A stretch of DNA of 64,000 bases from Paucibacter sp. KCTC 42545 (GTDB taxonomy: Bacteria > Pseudomonadota > Gammaproteobacteria > Burkholderiales > Burkholderiaceae_C). Of this stretch, positions 35,731 to 43,862 are shown one piece after another. The notes under the pieces are model-generated. The model saw only the letters and a list, made by a program, of their open reading frames with translations. It searched no databases and was not told the origin of the DNA. A program made the position numbers and the translations under genes. Every line of letters starts with the position of its first letter. Positions within the stretch are counted from its first letter, which is position 1. Location of the stretch: positions 744,001 through 808,000 of the forward strand of contig NZ_CP013692.1 in NCBI RefSeq assembly GCF_001477625.1, read 5' to 3'.

Positions 35731-35995
35731 ATTCGCCCCGCTTAAACCAAGTCGTTCATTGGGGCTTGACCCACGCTGCGGTGCGCGCTCAGTTCACCGC
35801 CATGTGCGCTGCCGAACAGACGGCCTGTTCATCGCCTTCTAAAACTGCGTCATCGTCACAACTCGCCGACATGGCCGGTTGGCTGCAGCAGCGGAGGACT
35901 TGCATCATGCCCCTGAACCTTGATGGCCCTGGCGAACTTGCCGGCCTGGCGACGCCGCGCCGCAACGCCGGTCGGCCGCGCCGGTGAGGCTGCAC
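35731..35995. other. 265-bp gap before the efflux operon
   Basis: A plus-strand frame (35727-35987) exists but has no ribosome binding site and no recognisable sequence. No promoter stands out. Confidence 0.35.
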
Positions 35996-37459
35996 ATGGG
36001 CATCGCGCCAGGCGCGACTTTGGCGTGCCGCTTCGCCGGCCTGGGCTTGCTCGGCAGCTTGGCGGCCTGTGCGTCGCTGGCGCCAAGCGAGCAAGCGCCG
36101 CTGGCCAAGCTCGATATGCCCGTCGCTTGGTCAAGGGGCACTGCGGCGGCATCAGCGGCAGCAGGCGGCTCCGCCGTCAGCACCGCTTCGCTCTTGGCTT
36201 GGTGGCAGCGCTTTGATGATGCGCAACTGGATGCCTTGGAAGGCCAAGCCCTGCAGGCCAACACCACGGTGCAGGGCGCGCGTGCCGCGCTGGGTCAGGC
36301 GCGGGCCTTGCGCGATCTTGCCGCTGCCGCCTTGTGGCCGAATTTGACGGCCCAAGCCTCCGCGCAGCGTGGCACGGTGGGCGGCCGCAGCAGTGGCAAC
36401 AACTTTCAGCTCGGTGCCGATGCCAGCTGGGCACTGGACTTGTTTGGCGCGCGGCGTGCCGCCTTGGAAGCGGGCGAAGCCGGCCTCGCGGCCAGCCAGG
36501 CCAGCCTGGGCGATGTGCAGGTGCAAATCGCGGCGGAAGTGGCGCTGAACTACATCTTGCTGCGAACCAGCCAGGTGCGCAGCCTCATCGCGGCCGAGAA
36601 CCTGGCCAGCCAGGAGGAAACGCTGCAGATCACGCTGTGGCGCCAGCAAGCGGGCTTGGTCACCGCGCTGGAGGCCGAGCAGGCGCGCGCCGCCGTCGAG
36701 CAAAGCCGCGCGCTGCTTCCCCTGCTGCAAACCAGCAGCGGGCAGACGCTGCATGCGCTGGCGGTGCTGACGGGGCGGCCGCCGGCGGCCCTGTTGGAGA
36801 TGGCCGAGCTTGGCGCTGTGAGTTCGGCGCTCAAGGTCCCGCAAGCGCGCGAGGCGCTAACCTTGAACATCCCCGCCGAGACCTTGCGCCAACGTGCCGA
36901 TGTGCGCGCGGCCGAATACCAAGTGGCCGCGGCCCTGGCCCGCGAGGCACAGGCCCAGGCGCAACGCTATCCCAGCTTTGCCATTGGCGGTTCTTTGGGC
37001 TGGAGTGCTGCCACGGTCGGCGCGCTGGGCAATAGCAATGCGGTGCTGGGCAGCTTGCTGGCCAGTGTGAGCTTGCCGCTTTTCGATGGCGGCGCCCTGA
37101 GCGCGCAGCTGCGTGTGCAGCAGGCGGCTTTGACTCAGGCGCAGTTGCTGTATCGCGCGGCAGTGCTTGCCGCTTTGCAGCAAGTGGAAGACGCGCTGCT
37201 GGCGCTGCAGGGCGCGCGCCTGCGCCTGGCCAGCCTGCGCTTGGCGGCCGACGCCGCCAGCAGCGCCGCTCAGCTGGCCCGCCAGCGCTACAGCAGCGGC
37301 CTGATCGATTTTCAAACCGTGCTCGAAACCCAGCGCACCCAGTTCGCCACCCAGGACGGCGTGGCCAGCGCCAGTGCCGAAGTGGGTAGCGACCAGGTGC
37401 GCTTATTCAAAGCATTAGGCGGCGGTTGGTCGCCCGCAGTGGAAGCACCCAACAGATGA
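35996..37459 (+). CDS. NodT-family RND/MacAB outer membrane lipoprotein
   Basis: 487 aa from ATG 35996 (GAGG eight bases upstream; a GTG at 35984 is in frame). Signal peptide with lipobox LAAC (GLLGSLAACASL). It has the duplicated TolC-like architecture of the NodT family: WWQRFDDAQLDALEGQALQAN near 65-85, LGADASWALDLFGARRAALEAGEAG, and second-half QRYSSGLIDFQTVLETQRTQF. It forms the outer membrane exit duct for the adjacent MacA/MacB-type pump; its stop overlaps the next start by ATGA. Confidence 0.93.
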   Translation: MGIAPGATLACRFAGLGLLGSLAACASLAPSEQAPLAKLDMPVAWSRGTAAASAAAGGSAVSTASLLAWWQRFDDAQLDALEGQALQANTTVQGARAALGQARALRDLAAAALWPNLTAQASAQRGTVGGRSSGNNFQLGADASWALDLFGARRAALEAGEAGLAASQASLGDVQVQIAAEVALNYILLRTSQVRSLIAAENLASQEETLQITLWRQQAGLVTALEAEQARAAVEQSRALLPLLQTSSGQTLHALAVLTGRPPAALLEMAELGAVSSALKVPQAREALTLNIPAETLRQRADVRAAEYQVAAALAREAQAQAQRYPSFAIGGSLGWSAATVGALGNSNAVLGSLLASVSLPLFDGGALSAQLRVQQAALTQAQLLYRAAVLAALQQVEDALLALQGARLRLASLRLAADAASSAAQLARQRYSSGLIDFQTVLETQRTQFATQDGVASASAEVGSDQVRLFKALGGGWSPAVEAPNR

Positions 37460-38928
37460 ACTTAGCGATCCCGCCCCCGGCTCCAGTGGTAGTTCCCGTG
37501 CCCGTGCCTGCGCCCGAAGTTGCCGCCGCCACTCCAACCGAGCCCCAAGCTGCCGCCAAACCTGAGGCAAAGGCTGAGGCAAAGGCTGAAGCCAAACCCG
37601 CAGCAGCAACAAGCACGGCCACGCCCGGCGCCGATCTGTCTGAACTGTTGGGCGAGCCGGCTGCGCGGCCTTGGTACCTGCGGCGCTGGCTGTGGGGCTT
37701 GCTCGCCGCCGTGTTGCTAGCCGCGGCTGGCCTTGCCTGGTGGTGGGCGGGGCGGGCGGCCAAGGCGGAGCCGGGCTACACCACGGTGGTGGTGGGGCGG
37801 GGCGATCTCACGCTGACCGTCACCGCCAATGGCACGGTGCAGCCCACGCGCTCCATCAATATTGGCAGTGAGCTGTCGGGCACGGTCTTGAAGGTCAATG
37901 TCGACGTCAATGACAGCATCAAAAAAGGCCAGGTGCTGGTGGTGCTGGACACCGCCAAGCTGCGCGGCCAGATCCTGCGCTCACAAGCCACTTTGGCTGC
38001 CGCCCACGCCCGGCATGCGCAGACCGGGGCCACCGTGGCCGAAGCCCGCGCCGCTTTAGGCCGGCTAGAGGAAGTGGCGCGCCTGTCCGGCGGCAAGGTG
38101 CCGTCCAAGGCCGAGCTGGATAGCGGCCGCGCCACCCTGGCCCGCGCTGTGGCCGATGACGGCAGCGCGCAGGCCGGCATCAGCGATGCGCTGGCTGCAC
38201 TCTCCACCGACCAGATCAACCTCTCCAAAGCCTCGATCACCGCGCCCGCCGATGGCGTGGTGCTGACCCGCGCGGTCGACCCCGGCAACACGGTTGCCGC
38301 CTCGCTGCAGGCAGTCACGCTGTTCACCGTGGCCGAGGATCTGGCCCGGCTGCGCCTCTGGGTTTATGTGGACGAGGCCGATGTGGGGGCGGTCAAGGTT
38401 GGGCAGGCGGCCACCTTCACCGTGAGCGCCTATCTGAGCCGGCCCTTCCCGGCGCGCATCACGCGGGTGGGTTTTGGCTCGACCATCACCGACAACGTCG
38501 TCACCTATCTGACCTACCTCGATGTGGACAACGCCGACCTCAGCCTGCGCCCGGGCATGACGGCCACCGCCATCATCGTGGCCACCCAGCGCAAAGACGT
38601 GCTGCTGGTGCCCAATGCCGCCTTGCGTTACGCGCCCAGTACGGCCGCGGCCGCCGCTAAGAAGGGCATTGCCTCAGGCATTGCCTTCGGCCCGCCCAAG
38701 ACCGAGAGTAGGCGCCGCGGCGCGGCGGATGGCGCCAGCACGGCCGCGGCACGCCAGGTCTGGGTCTTGCCCGCTGACTCAAACGGCGTAGCCATCAGCG
38801 GCGCGGTGCCCAAGGCGGTGGCCGTGGTGCCTGGCATCAGCGACGGCCATATGACCGAGATCGTCAGCGGCGCGCTCAGCGCCGGCATGCGGGTCATCAC
38901 CGCCCAGCAAACAGCGGGTGCCAAATGA
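37456..38928 (+). CDS. MacA-like periplasmic adaptor (membrane fusion protein)
   Basis: 490 aa from ATG 37456, overlapping the upstream stop. A proline/alanine-rich cytoplasmic head with an EAKAEAKAEAKPAA repeat precedes a single TM helix (WLWGLLAAVLLAAAGLAWWW, near 79-98). The adaptor core follows: lipoyl/barrel-sandwich half motifs TVQPTRSINIGSELSGTVLKV and ASITAPADGVVLTRAVDPG, an alpha-hairpin of about 90 residues, and a beta-barrel (TFTVSAYLSRPFPARITRVGF). The long N-terminal head is unusual for MacA. It connects the MacB pump to the outer membrane lipoprotein. Confidence 0.92.
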   Translation: MNLAIPPPAPVVVPVPVPAPEVAAATPTEPQAAAKPEAKAEAKAEAKPAAATSTATPGADLSELLGEPAARPWYLRRWLWGLLAAVLLAAAGLAWWWAGRAAKAEPGYTTVVVGRGDLTLTVTANGTVQPTRSINIGSELSGTVLKVNVDVNDSIKKGQVLVVLDTAKLRGQILRSQATLAAAHARHAQTGATVAEARAALGRLEEVARLSGGKVPSKAELDSGRATLARAVADDGSAQAGISDALAALSTDQINLSKASITAPADGVVLTRAVDPGNTVAASLQAVTLFTVAEDLARLRLWVYVDEADVGAVKVGQAATFTVSAYLSRPFPARITRVGFGSTITDNVVTYLTYLDVDNADLSLRPGMTATAIIVATQRKDVLLVPNAALRYAPSTAAAAAKKGIASGIAFGPPKTESRRRGAADGASTAAARQVWVLPADSNGVAISGAVPKAVAVVPGISDGHMTEIVSGALSAGMRVITAQQTAGAK

Positions 38929-39674
38929 GCACGCGCCTGATCGAGTTGCGCGGCGTGAGCAAACGCTATGGCAGCGGTGCGGCGGAGCTGCTGGCGCTCA
39001 AGGGCATCAACCTGGACATCGACGCCGGCGAATTCGTTGCCATCATGGGCCCCAGCGGCTCGGGTAAGTCTACCGCCATGAACATCCTGGGCTGCCTGGA
39101 TACGCCCAGCAGCGGTCAGTATCTGTTCCGCGGCGCGCATGTCGAAGCGCTGTCGCGCGACCAGCGTGCGCGCTTGCGGCGGCGCTACCTGGGCTTTGTG
39201 TTCCAGGGCTTCAATCTGCTGGCGCGTACCTCGGCGCAAGAGAATGTGGAGTTGCCGCTGCTGTACCGGGGCGACGGTGCGGCGGCGCGCCGCAGCGCGG
39301 CCGCCAAGGCCTTGGCCGATGTGGGCTTGGCCGGCTGGGAGCAGCACACGCCGGGCGAGCTCTCGGGCGGCCAGCAGCAGCGGGTGGCGATTGCCCGCGC
39401 CATCGTCACCCAGCCCGCCGTGGTGCTGGCCGACGAGCCCACCGGCAATCTGGACACCCTGCGCAGCCACGAGATCATGGGCCTGCTGATGGCGCTGAAC
39501 CGTGACCACGGCATCACCGTGCTGATGGTGACGCATGAGCCCGATATGGCCGCGTACGCGCGGCGCATGGTGCATTTCGTTGATGGCCGCATCGCCAAGG
39601 ATGTGCTCAACCCCAATCCGACCACGGCCGCGCCGGTGATGGACGGCATTGAGAGCAGTGTGGAGAGCATCTGA
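38925..39674 (+). CDS. MacB-type ABC transporter ATP-binding protein
   Basis: 249 aa. Walker A GPSGSGKST near 43-51, Q-loop FVFQGFNLL, signature LSGGQQQR, Walker B VVLADEPTGNLD and the H-loop MVTHEPD are all intact. It belongs to the MacB/LolD/FtsE group. In classical MacB the ATPase and permease are one chain; here they are separate genes with overlapping stop and start codons on both sides. Confidence 0.95.
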   Translation: MSTRLIELRGVSKRYGSGAAELLALKGINLDIDAGEFVAIMGPSGSGKSTAMNILGCLDTPSSGQYLFRGAHVEALSRDQRARLRRRYLGFVFQGFNLLARTSAQENVELPLLYRGDGAAARRSAAAKALADVGLAGWEQHTPGELSGGQQQRVAIARAIVTQPAVVLADEPTGNLDTLRSHEIMGLLMALNRDHGITVLMVTHEPDMAAYARRMVHFVDGRIAKDVLNPNPTTAAPVMDGIESSVESI

Positions 39675-40888
39675 TGCTGTTCAGCGTCTTCATGCTGGCG
39701 CTGCGCTCGGTGAGGCGCAATATGCTGCGCTCATTTCTTACCATTCTGGGCATCGTCATCGGCGTCAGCGCCGTCATCACCATGGTGACCTTGGGCAATG
39801 GCGCTACGCAGGCGATTGAAGAAAAGATCACCAGCTTGGGCACCAATTTGCTGATGGTCAGCCCGGGCCAGCGCATCGGTGGCGGCGGGGGCGGCGGCGG
39901 TGTGCCGCAGTTCATTGAGGCCGATGGTGAGGCCATCGCCGCGCAGATCGGCGGCGTGGCTGCGGTGGCACCCCAGGGCCGCGCCACCGCCACCGTGGTG
40001 GCTAATGGGCGCAACTGGGCCACCACGGTGGTGGGCAGCAGCAATGCCTGGTTCGAGACCGGCAATTGGGAGCTTGCCAGCGGCCGGCTGTTCGCGCCCG
40101 ATGAGCAGCTCTCGGGTGCGGCCGTGTGCATCATCGGCGAGACGGTGCGGCGCGAACTCTGGGGCGGCAGCGTGGGGCAGACCGGCCTGGGCCAGCAGTT
40201 GCGGGTCAAGCATTTCTCCTGCGAGGTGATCGCCATCCTGGCGGCCAAGGGGCAGGGCAGCATGGGGGATCAAGACGACACTGTGCTGCTGCCGCTGCAC
40301 ACGCTGCAGCGGCGGGTCACCGGCAGCCGCAAGGTGGGCGTTTTGCTGGTGTCCATGCAAGACGGCAGTGACAGCGCGCCGCTCAAAGCCAGCCTGCGTC
40401 AGCTGCTACGCGAGCGCCGCCACCTGGCCGAGAGCGATGACGACAACTTCAATATCTTCGACACCCAGCAACTCGCCGAAACCTTGTCCAGCACCATGGG
40501 CGTGCTGACCAGCTTGCTTGGCGCGGTGGCGGCGGTCAGCCTGCTGGTGGGCGGCATTGGCATCATGAACATCATGCTGGTCAGCGTCACTGAGCGCACC
40601 CACGAGATCGGCCTGCGCCTAGCCGTGGGCGCGCTGGAGAGCGAGGTGCTGCTGCAGTTCCTGATCGAGGCGGTGGTGCTGTCGGCTCTGGGCGGCGTGA
40701 TCGGCATCGTCATTGCCACGGCGGCGTCTTATGCGCTGTCGGGTGTGATGGGCGTGCCCTACACATTCGATCCGGCCATCAATCTGCTGTCCCTGTTGTT
40801 CTCCGCGGTGATTGGCGTGGTGTTCGGCTACTTCCCGGCCCGCCGCGCGGCGCGCATGGACCCGATTGAGGCGCTGCGGCATGAGTAG
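39674..40888 (+). CDS. MacB-type ABC transporter permease
   Basis: 404 aa. TM1 lies near 21-43 (LTILGIVIGVSAVITMVTLG), then the large periplasmic MacB domain (about 50-270), and three C-terminal helices of the FtsX module (LLGAVAAVSLLVGGIGIMNIMLVSVTERTHEIGLR, a signature of MacB permeases). A run of eight glycines near 72-79 lies in the periplasmic domain. It couples ATP hydrolysis to extrusion of substrates from the periplasm (macrolides, peptides, or virulence factors in relatives). Starts within the stop codon of the ATPase gene. Confidence 0.94.
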   Translation: MLFSVFMLALRSVRRNMLRSFLTILGIVIGVSAVITMVTLGNGATQAIEEKITSLGTNLLMVSPGQRIGGGGGGGGVPQFIEADGEAIAAQIGGVAAVAPQGRATATVVANGRNWATTVVGSSNAWFETGNWELASGRLFAPDEQLSGAAVCIIGETVRRELWGGSVGQTGLGQQLRVKHFSCEVIAILAAKGQGSMGDQDDTVLLPLHTLQRRVTGSRKVGVLLVSMQDGSDSAPLKASLRQLLRERRHLAESDDDNFNIFDTQQLAETLSSTMGVLTSLLGAVAAVSLLVGGIGIMNIMLVSVTERTHEIGLRLAVGALESEVLLQFLIEAVVLSALGGVIGIVIATAASYALSGVMGVPYTFDPAINLLSLLFSAVIGVVFGYFPARRAARMDPIEALRHE

Positions 40889-40940
40889 CTGGCACAAGCG
40901 TTCGGCCTGGCTAACTAGAAATTTGATGGGGGTTTGAGTC

Positions 40941-41648
40941 ATGCGTCTTCCCGCTGAAAACCACCGCAGCGCCCGCATCGGCTGGCTGCGCGCCGCCGTG
41001 CTGGGCGCCAATGACGGCATCGTGTCCACTGCCAGCCTGGTGCTGGGTGTGGCGGCAGCCGGCACCGAGCCGCGATTGATTTTGCTCACCAGCGTCTCGG
41101 GCCTGATCGCCGGTGCCATGTCGATGGCGGCGGGGGAGTTCATCTCGGTGCACTCGCAAAAGGACACCGAGCATGCCGACTTGGCACGTGAGCGTGCCGA
41201 GCTGGCCCAAGACCCTGCGGGTGAGCAGCGCGAGTTGGCGGACATCTACGTCGGCCGTGGCCTTAGCTTGGCGCTGGCCGATCAAGTCGCCGCGCAGTTG
41301 ATGGCGCATGACGCGCTGGCGGCCCATGGGCGGGACGAATTGGGCTTGTCTGACACCACGGCCGCGCGGCCTCTTCAGGCGGCCTGGGCTTCAGCGGCCA
41401 GCTTTGCGTTGGGTGCCGCCTTGCCGATTGCCGTTGTCGCCGTGACTGTGGTGGCTGCGCCTGCGCAGCTGAGTGTTTGGGTGTCCGCCTCGTCCCTGGC
41501 CTTTTTGGCCGGCCTGGGCGCGCTTTCGGCCCAGGCGGGCGGGGCGCCCATCTGGGGCGGCACTTGGCGGGTCGCGTTCTGGGGCGCGGTGGCGATGGCA
41601 GTCACCGCGGCGGCCGGCGCCATATTTGGCGCGGTCGCTGGCGTTTGA
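40941..41648 (+). CDS. VIT1/CCC1-family transporter
   Basis: 235 aa. The N-terminal signature AAVLGANDGIVSTASLVLGVAAAG and SGLIAGAMSMAAGEFISVHSQKD are characteristic of the vacuolar iron transporter/Ccc1 family; three further TM helices follow (about 145-235). A cytoplasmic helical stretch with Glu/Asp-rich metal-binding pattern (RERAELAQDPAGEQREL) lies between. It probably exports Fe(II) or Mn(II) across the inner membrane. GGGGG at 40928-40934 may be the ribosome binding site. Confidence 0.92.
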   Translation: MRLPAENHRSARIGWLRAAVLGANDGIVSTASLVLGVAAAGTEPRLILLTSVSGLIAGAMSMAAGEFISVHSQKDTEHADLARERAELAQDPAGEQRELADIYVGRGLSLALADQVAAQLMAHDALAAHGRDELGLSDTTAARPLQAAWASAASFALGAALPIAVVAVTVVAAPAQLSVWVSASSLAFLAGLGALSAQAGGAPIWGGTWRVAFWGAVAMAVTAAAGAIFGAVAGV

Positions 41649-41699
41649 TCGTTGGCGATGGCATTGAAGCGACCATGCCCTTGTGCGGCGCCTGTGCGT

Positions 41700-42359
41700 T
41701 CAGGCGCTGGACTCTGCCTTCATCCCGCCCACCGTCTGCGACAGCAGCAGTTGGTGATCGGCTTGCAGGCCCATGGCTTGCGACAGCGCGTCGCGGTCGA
41801 ACCAAGCACGAATCACCGTGGCCAGGCCTTCCGAGGCGCAGTAGAGATACACGTTCTGCGCCATCGCACCGGCCATGACGTAGGCATAGGCCTCGCGCTG
41901 GGCGGCGGGCACCAGGCCCAGGCGCGAATGGTCGGCCACAAAGACGAGGTCCAGCGGGGCGGTGTCGACAAAATCTTGCTGGCCGGTGACGCGGCGCACA
42001 TCGCTGGCAACGATCAGGCGCAAATGGTGAGGCAACGGCTCGTAGAGGAACAGGCCCTGCGGCATCGCCACATACAGCAGCACCTCTTGCGAGTTCATCG
42101 CGCTGGGCACGGTGCGCCCGCCGAGTTCATGCCGGTTGATGCCGGCCGCGGCCCACAGCAGATCGGAGAGTTGTTGTTCGGCCAGAGGCTCGGGCGCGAA
42201 CTCGCGCCGCGACTGCCGGCTGGCCAGCGCAGCGATCAAGGGCATGCCGCCGCTCAGCGAGGGCGCAGGCAAGTGCAGCAGGGTGCTGGCACCTTCAAGC
42301 GCCGGCAAAGGCTTCAATTGGCCGATCAGGCCGAGGGCCATTTTGGTCAAGCTATTCAT
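41700..42359 (-). CDS. Nitroreductase-family protein (SagB/ThcOx-like)
   Basis: 219 aa. After a 45-residue lead, the FMN-binding RQSRREFAPEPLAEQQLSDLLWAAAG motif typical of SagB-type and NfnB-like nitroreductases appears, followed by RTVPSAMNSQEVLLYVA, the middle AYAYVMAGAMAQNVYLYCASEGLA segment and a C-terminal core QLLLSQTVGG. It is the first gene downstream of the small metal-related pair at 42371-42876 only in the sense of transcription direction. Probable flavin oxidoreductase, substrate unknown. Confidence 0.85.
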   Translation of the reverse strand: MNSLTKMALGLIGQLKPLPALEGASTLLHLPAPSLSGGMPLIAALASRQSRREFAPEPLAEQQLSDLLWAAAGINRHELGGRTVPSAMNSQEVLLYVAMPQGLFLYEPLPHHLRLIVASDVRRVTGQQDFVDTAPLDLVFVADHSRLGLVPAAQREAYAYVMAGAMAQNVYLYCASEGLATVIRAWFDRDALSQAMGLQADHQLLLSQTVGGMKAESSA

Positions 42360-42370
42360 CGCATCCGTCC

Positions 42371-42679
42371 TCAGGCAAGCCGGTCCATATCGTGGACCTC
42401 GCGCTCATGGGTGGCTGGGCCGTCCATCACAATGGTGGCGCGGCCGCCCTCATAGTCTGCCACCATGAACTGGCGGTCGGGGATGTGACCATGGGTCGAA
42501 GGAAATAGGGCGAACACCGGGGCGCCGGCGCGAATGGCCTTGACGGCCTTGCTCACCGGCACTTCCACCTCGGGCGCGGCCCAGGCGTTTTTCTCGGTGT
42601 CCACCGGACCCCAGAGCACGGCGGTGATGCGCCCGCCAGCATCCAGCCTGACCTTGGAAACCGCAAAAGTCTTCTTCAT
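42371..42679 (-). CDS. Hypothetical protein, 102 aa
   Basis: Starts at ATG 42679, overlapping the stop of the upstream HMA gene (ATGA). It begins MKKTFAVSKVRLDAGGRITA and has VLWGPVDTEKNAW and PVFALFPSTHGHIPDRQFMV; it ends with a short acidic tail. No signal peptide. I do not recognise the domain. Coupling with a copper-chaperone-like gene suggests, but does not prove, a metal-related function. The nitroreductase gene follows 11 bp downstream. Confidence 0.65.
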   Translation of the reverse strand: MKKTFAVSKVRLDAGGRITAVLWGPVDTEKNAWAAPEVEVPVSKAVKAIRAGAPVFALFPSTHGHIPDRQFMVADYEGGRATIVMDGPATHEREVHDMDRLA

Positions 42680-42876
42680 GCCGCCACCGGCGAATAGCCG
42701 GCCCGCTTGATCGCATCGCTCAGCTGCCGCGCTGTGGCGTGGCTGGGCTCGATCTCGACCGTGAAAGTGGCCAGATCCACCCGCACCAAGGCGGAATGAT
42801 CGGCCTCTTTGAGTGCCTTGGTGATGGCGCCGGCACAACGCGAACAACTCATATCGCTGACTTGAAACGCAATCAT
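42676..42876 (-). CDS. Heavy-metal-associated (HMA) domain protein
   Basis: 66 aa, one HMA ferredoxin-like fold. The metal motif is MSCSRC (MxCxxC) at residues 9-14, and the pattern ends IKRAGYSPV as in copper chaperones of the CopZ type. It should bind Cu(I) or Zn(II) in the cytoplasm. No P-type ATPase is adjacent, so its partner must be elsewhere or it acts with the coupled 102-aa protein. Confidence 0.9.
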   Translation of the reverse strand: MIAFQVSDMSCSRCAGAITKALKEADHSALVRVDLATFTVEIEPSHATARQLSDAIKRAGYSPVAA

Positions 42877-42963
42877 GGCGAGGCCATCCTTTCAAGGCGC
42901 AGCCCAAGCGGGGCCTGGGCTGCTGGCATGTCGACCGGGCATCTCACTGCCCCGAACTAAAAC

Positions 42964-43515
42964 TTAGTCCTTACCGACGCTGGCCTTGGCGTTCGCCACG
43001 CAGCTGGCCTTGGCGTCACCGGACTGGGAGTCGCACTTCTCGACACGCACCTTGTAGTCGGCGTCACGCTTGGTTTGCACATCGTCCTTCACGGCCGAGT
43101 CGATCTTCTTGCTCAACTTCACATCGGCCAGGATCTTGGCTTCGACTGCCTTGGCTTCTTTGACGCAAACGTCCTTGTCATTGCCGGACCGGTCATCGCA
43201 TTTTTCTTTGGCGATCGCGTAGTTCGATTCCGCCTTGGCGATGATCACTTTTTTGCTGTCGGCGGCGCTGCCGGTGTGGGCATATTCGCCTTCAGCGAGT
43301 GCCACCTTTTCGCGACCCTTCGCTTCCTCAACGCAAATGTCCTTGGCATTGCCGTTCATGGCGCCACAGGCCGCTTTCTCGGACTTGTAGTCCGCGGCAA
43401 TGCGGGTCTTGTTGGCCTTGTACTCATCGTTGCTGGTCATGGCGGCTTGCGCCACAGGCACGCAGAACAGGGCGGCAAGAAGGATTGAAGCCTTGAGATT
43501 GAATTGAGTGTTCAT
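42964..43515 (-). CDS. Exported protein with three Cys-pair repeats
   Basis: 183 aa with a clear signal peptide (SILLAALFCVPVAQA, cleavage near QA-AM). The mature protein is highly charged and helical and contains three copies of the pattern C-x5-7-G-x2-K/A-x2-C-V-x2-A-K: AACGAMNGNAKDICVEEAK, KCDDRSGNDKDVCVKEAK and KCDSQSGDAKASCVANAK. Each pair could form a disulphide in a helical hairpin. Similar Lys/Ala-rich proteins occur in Burkholderiales without known function. Periplasmic location is likely. Confidence 0.8.
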   Translation of the reverse strand: MNTQFNLKASILLAALFCVPVAQAAMTSNDEYKANKTRIAADYKSEKAACGAMNGNAKDICVEEAKGREKVALAEGEYAHTGSAADSKKVIIAKAESNYAIAKEKCDDRSGNDKDVCVKEAKAVEAKILADVKLSKKIDSAVKDDVQTKRDADYKVRVEKCDSQSGDAKASCVANAKASVGKD

Positions 43516-43587
43516 GATGTTCCTTGGTGGTTGATGAAAGAAAGGGAGGAAGAATTTTTTGTGGGTGCGCGATCGGCTTGGGGGCGA

Positions 43588-43731
43588 TCAGTCATCCCAG
43601 ATCCGCAAGCCGCCCAGCGCCTGGCGCCCCATTTCCGCCTGGACTTGCTCTGCGGCATACCAGCTCAAAATCGCGAGTCCGCATGAGGACGCAAACGCCA
43701 GCGCGGTCAGCGCTAAAAGAACGAAGCTCAT
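43588..43731 (-). CDS. Small membrane protein, 47 aa
   Basis: Runs from ATG 43731 to TGA at 43588-43590. AAAGG lies six bases before the ATG. The protein is one hydrophobic helix (FVLLALTALAFASSCGLAIL) followed by an amphipathic tail SWYAAEQVQAEMGRQALGG. No family recognised. It lies between two envelope genes on the same strand. Confidence 0.5.
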   Translation of the reverse strand: MSFVLLALTALAFASSCGLAILSWYAAEQVQAEMGRQALGGLRIWDD

Positions 43732-43825
43732 GGGGGACCTTTTGCGACGGGTGAGCGAGTCCCCAGTGTTGGCTTGCCGGGGCGGCTGGCCTAGCGGACG
43801 ACTTCGCTTGTCGGGGTAGTCAATG

Positions 43826-43831
43826 TCCTAC
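43826..43831. promoter_or_regulatory. TCCTAC box 1
   Basis: TCCTAC in the gap between the crystallin/glycine-zipper gene and the 47-aa gene. It is one of at least five copies in noncoding DNA around the two-component cluster. Confidence 0.35.
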
Positions 43832-43862
43832 GGTCAGCGCCGGGCCATGGCTGCGCGTGACT

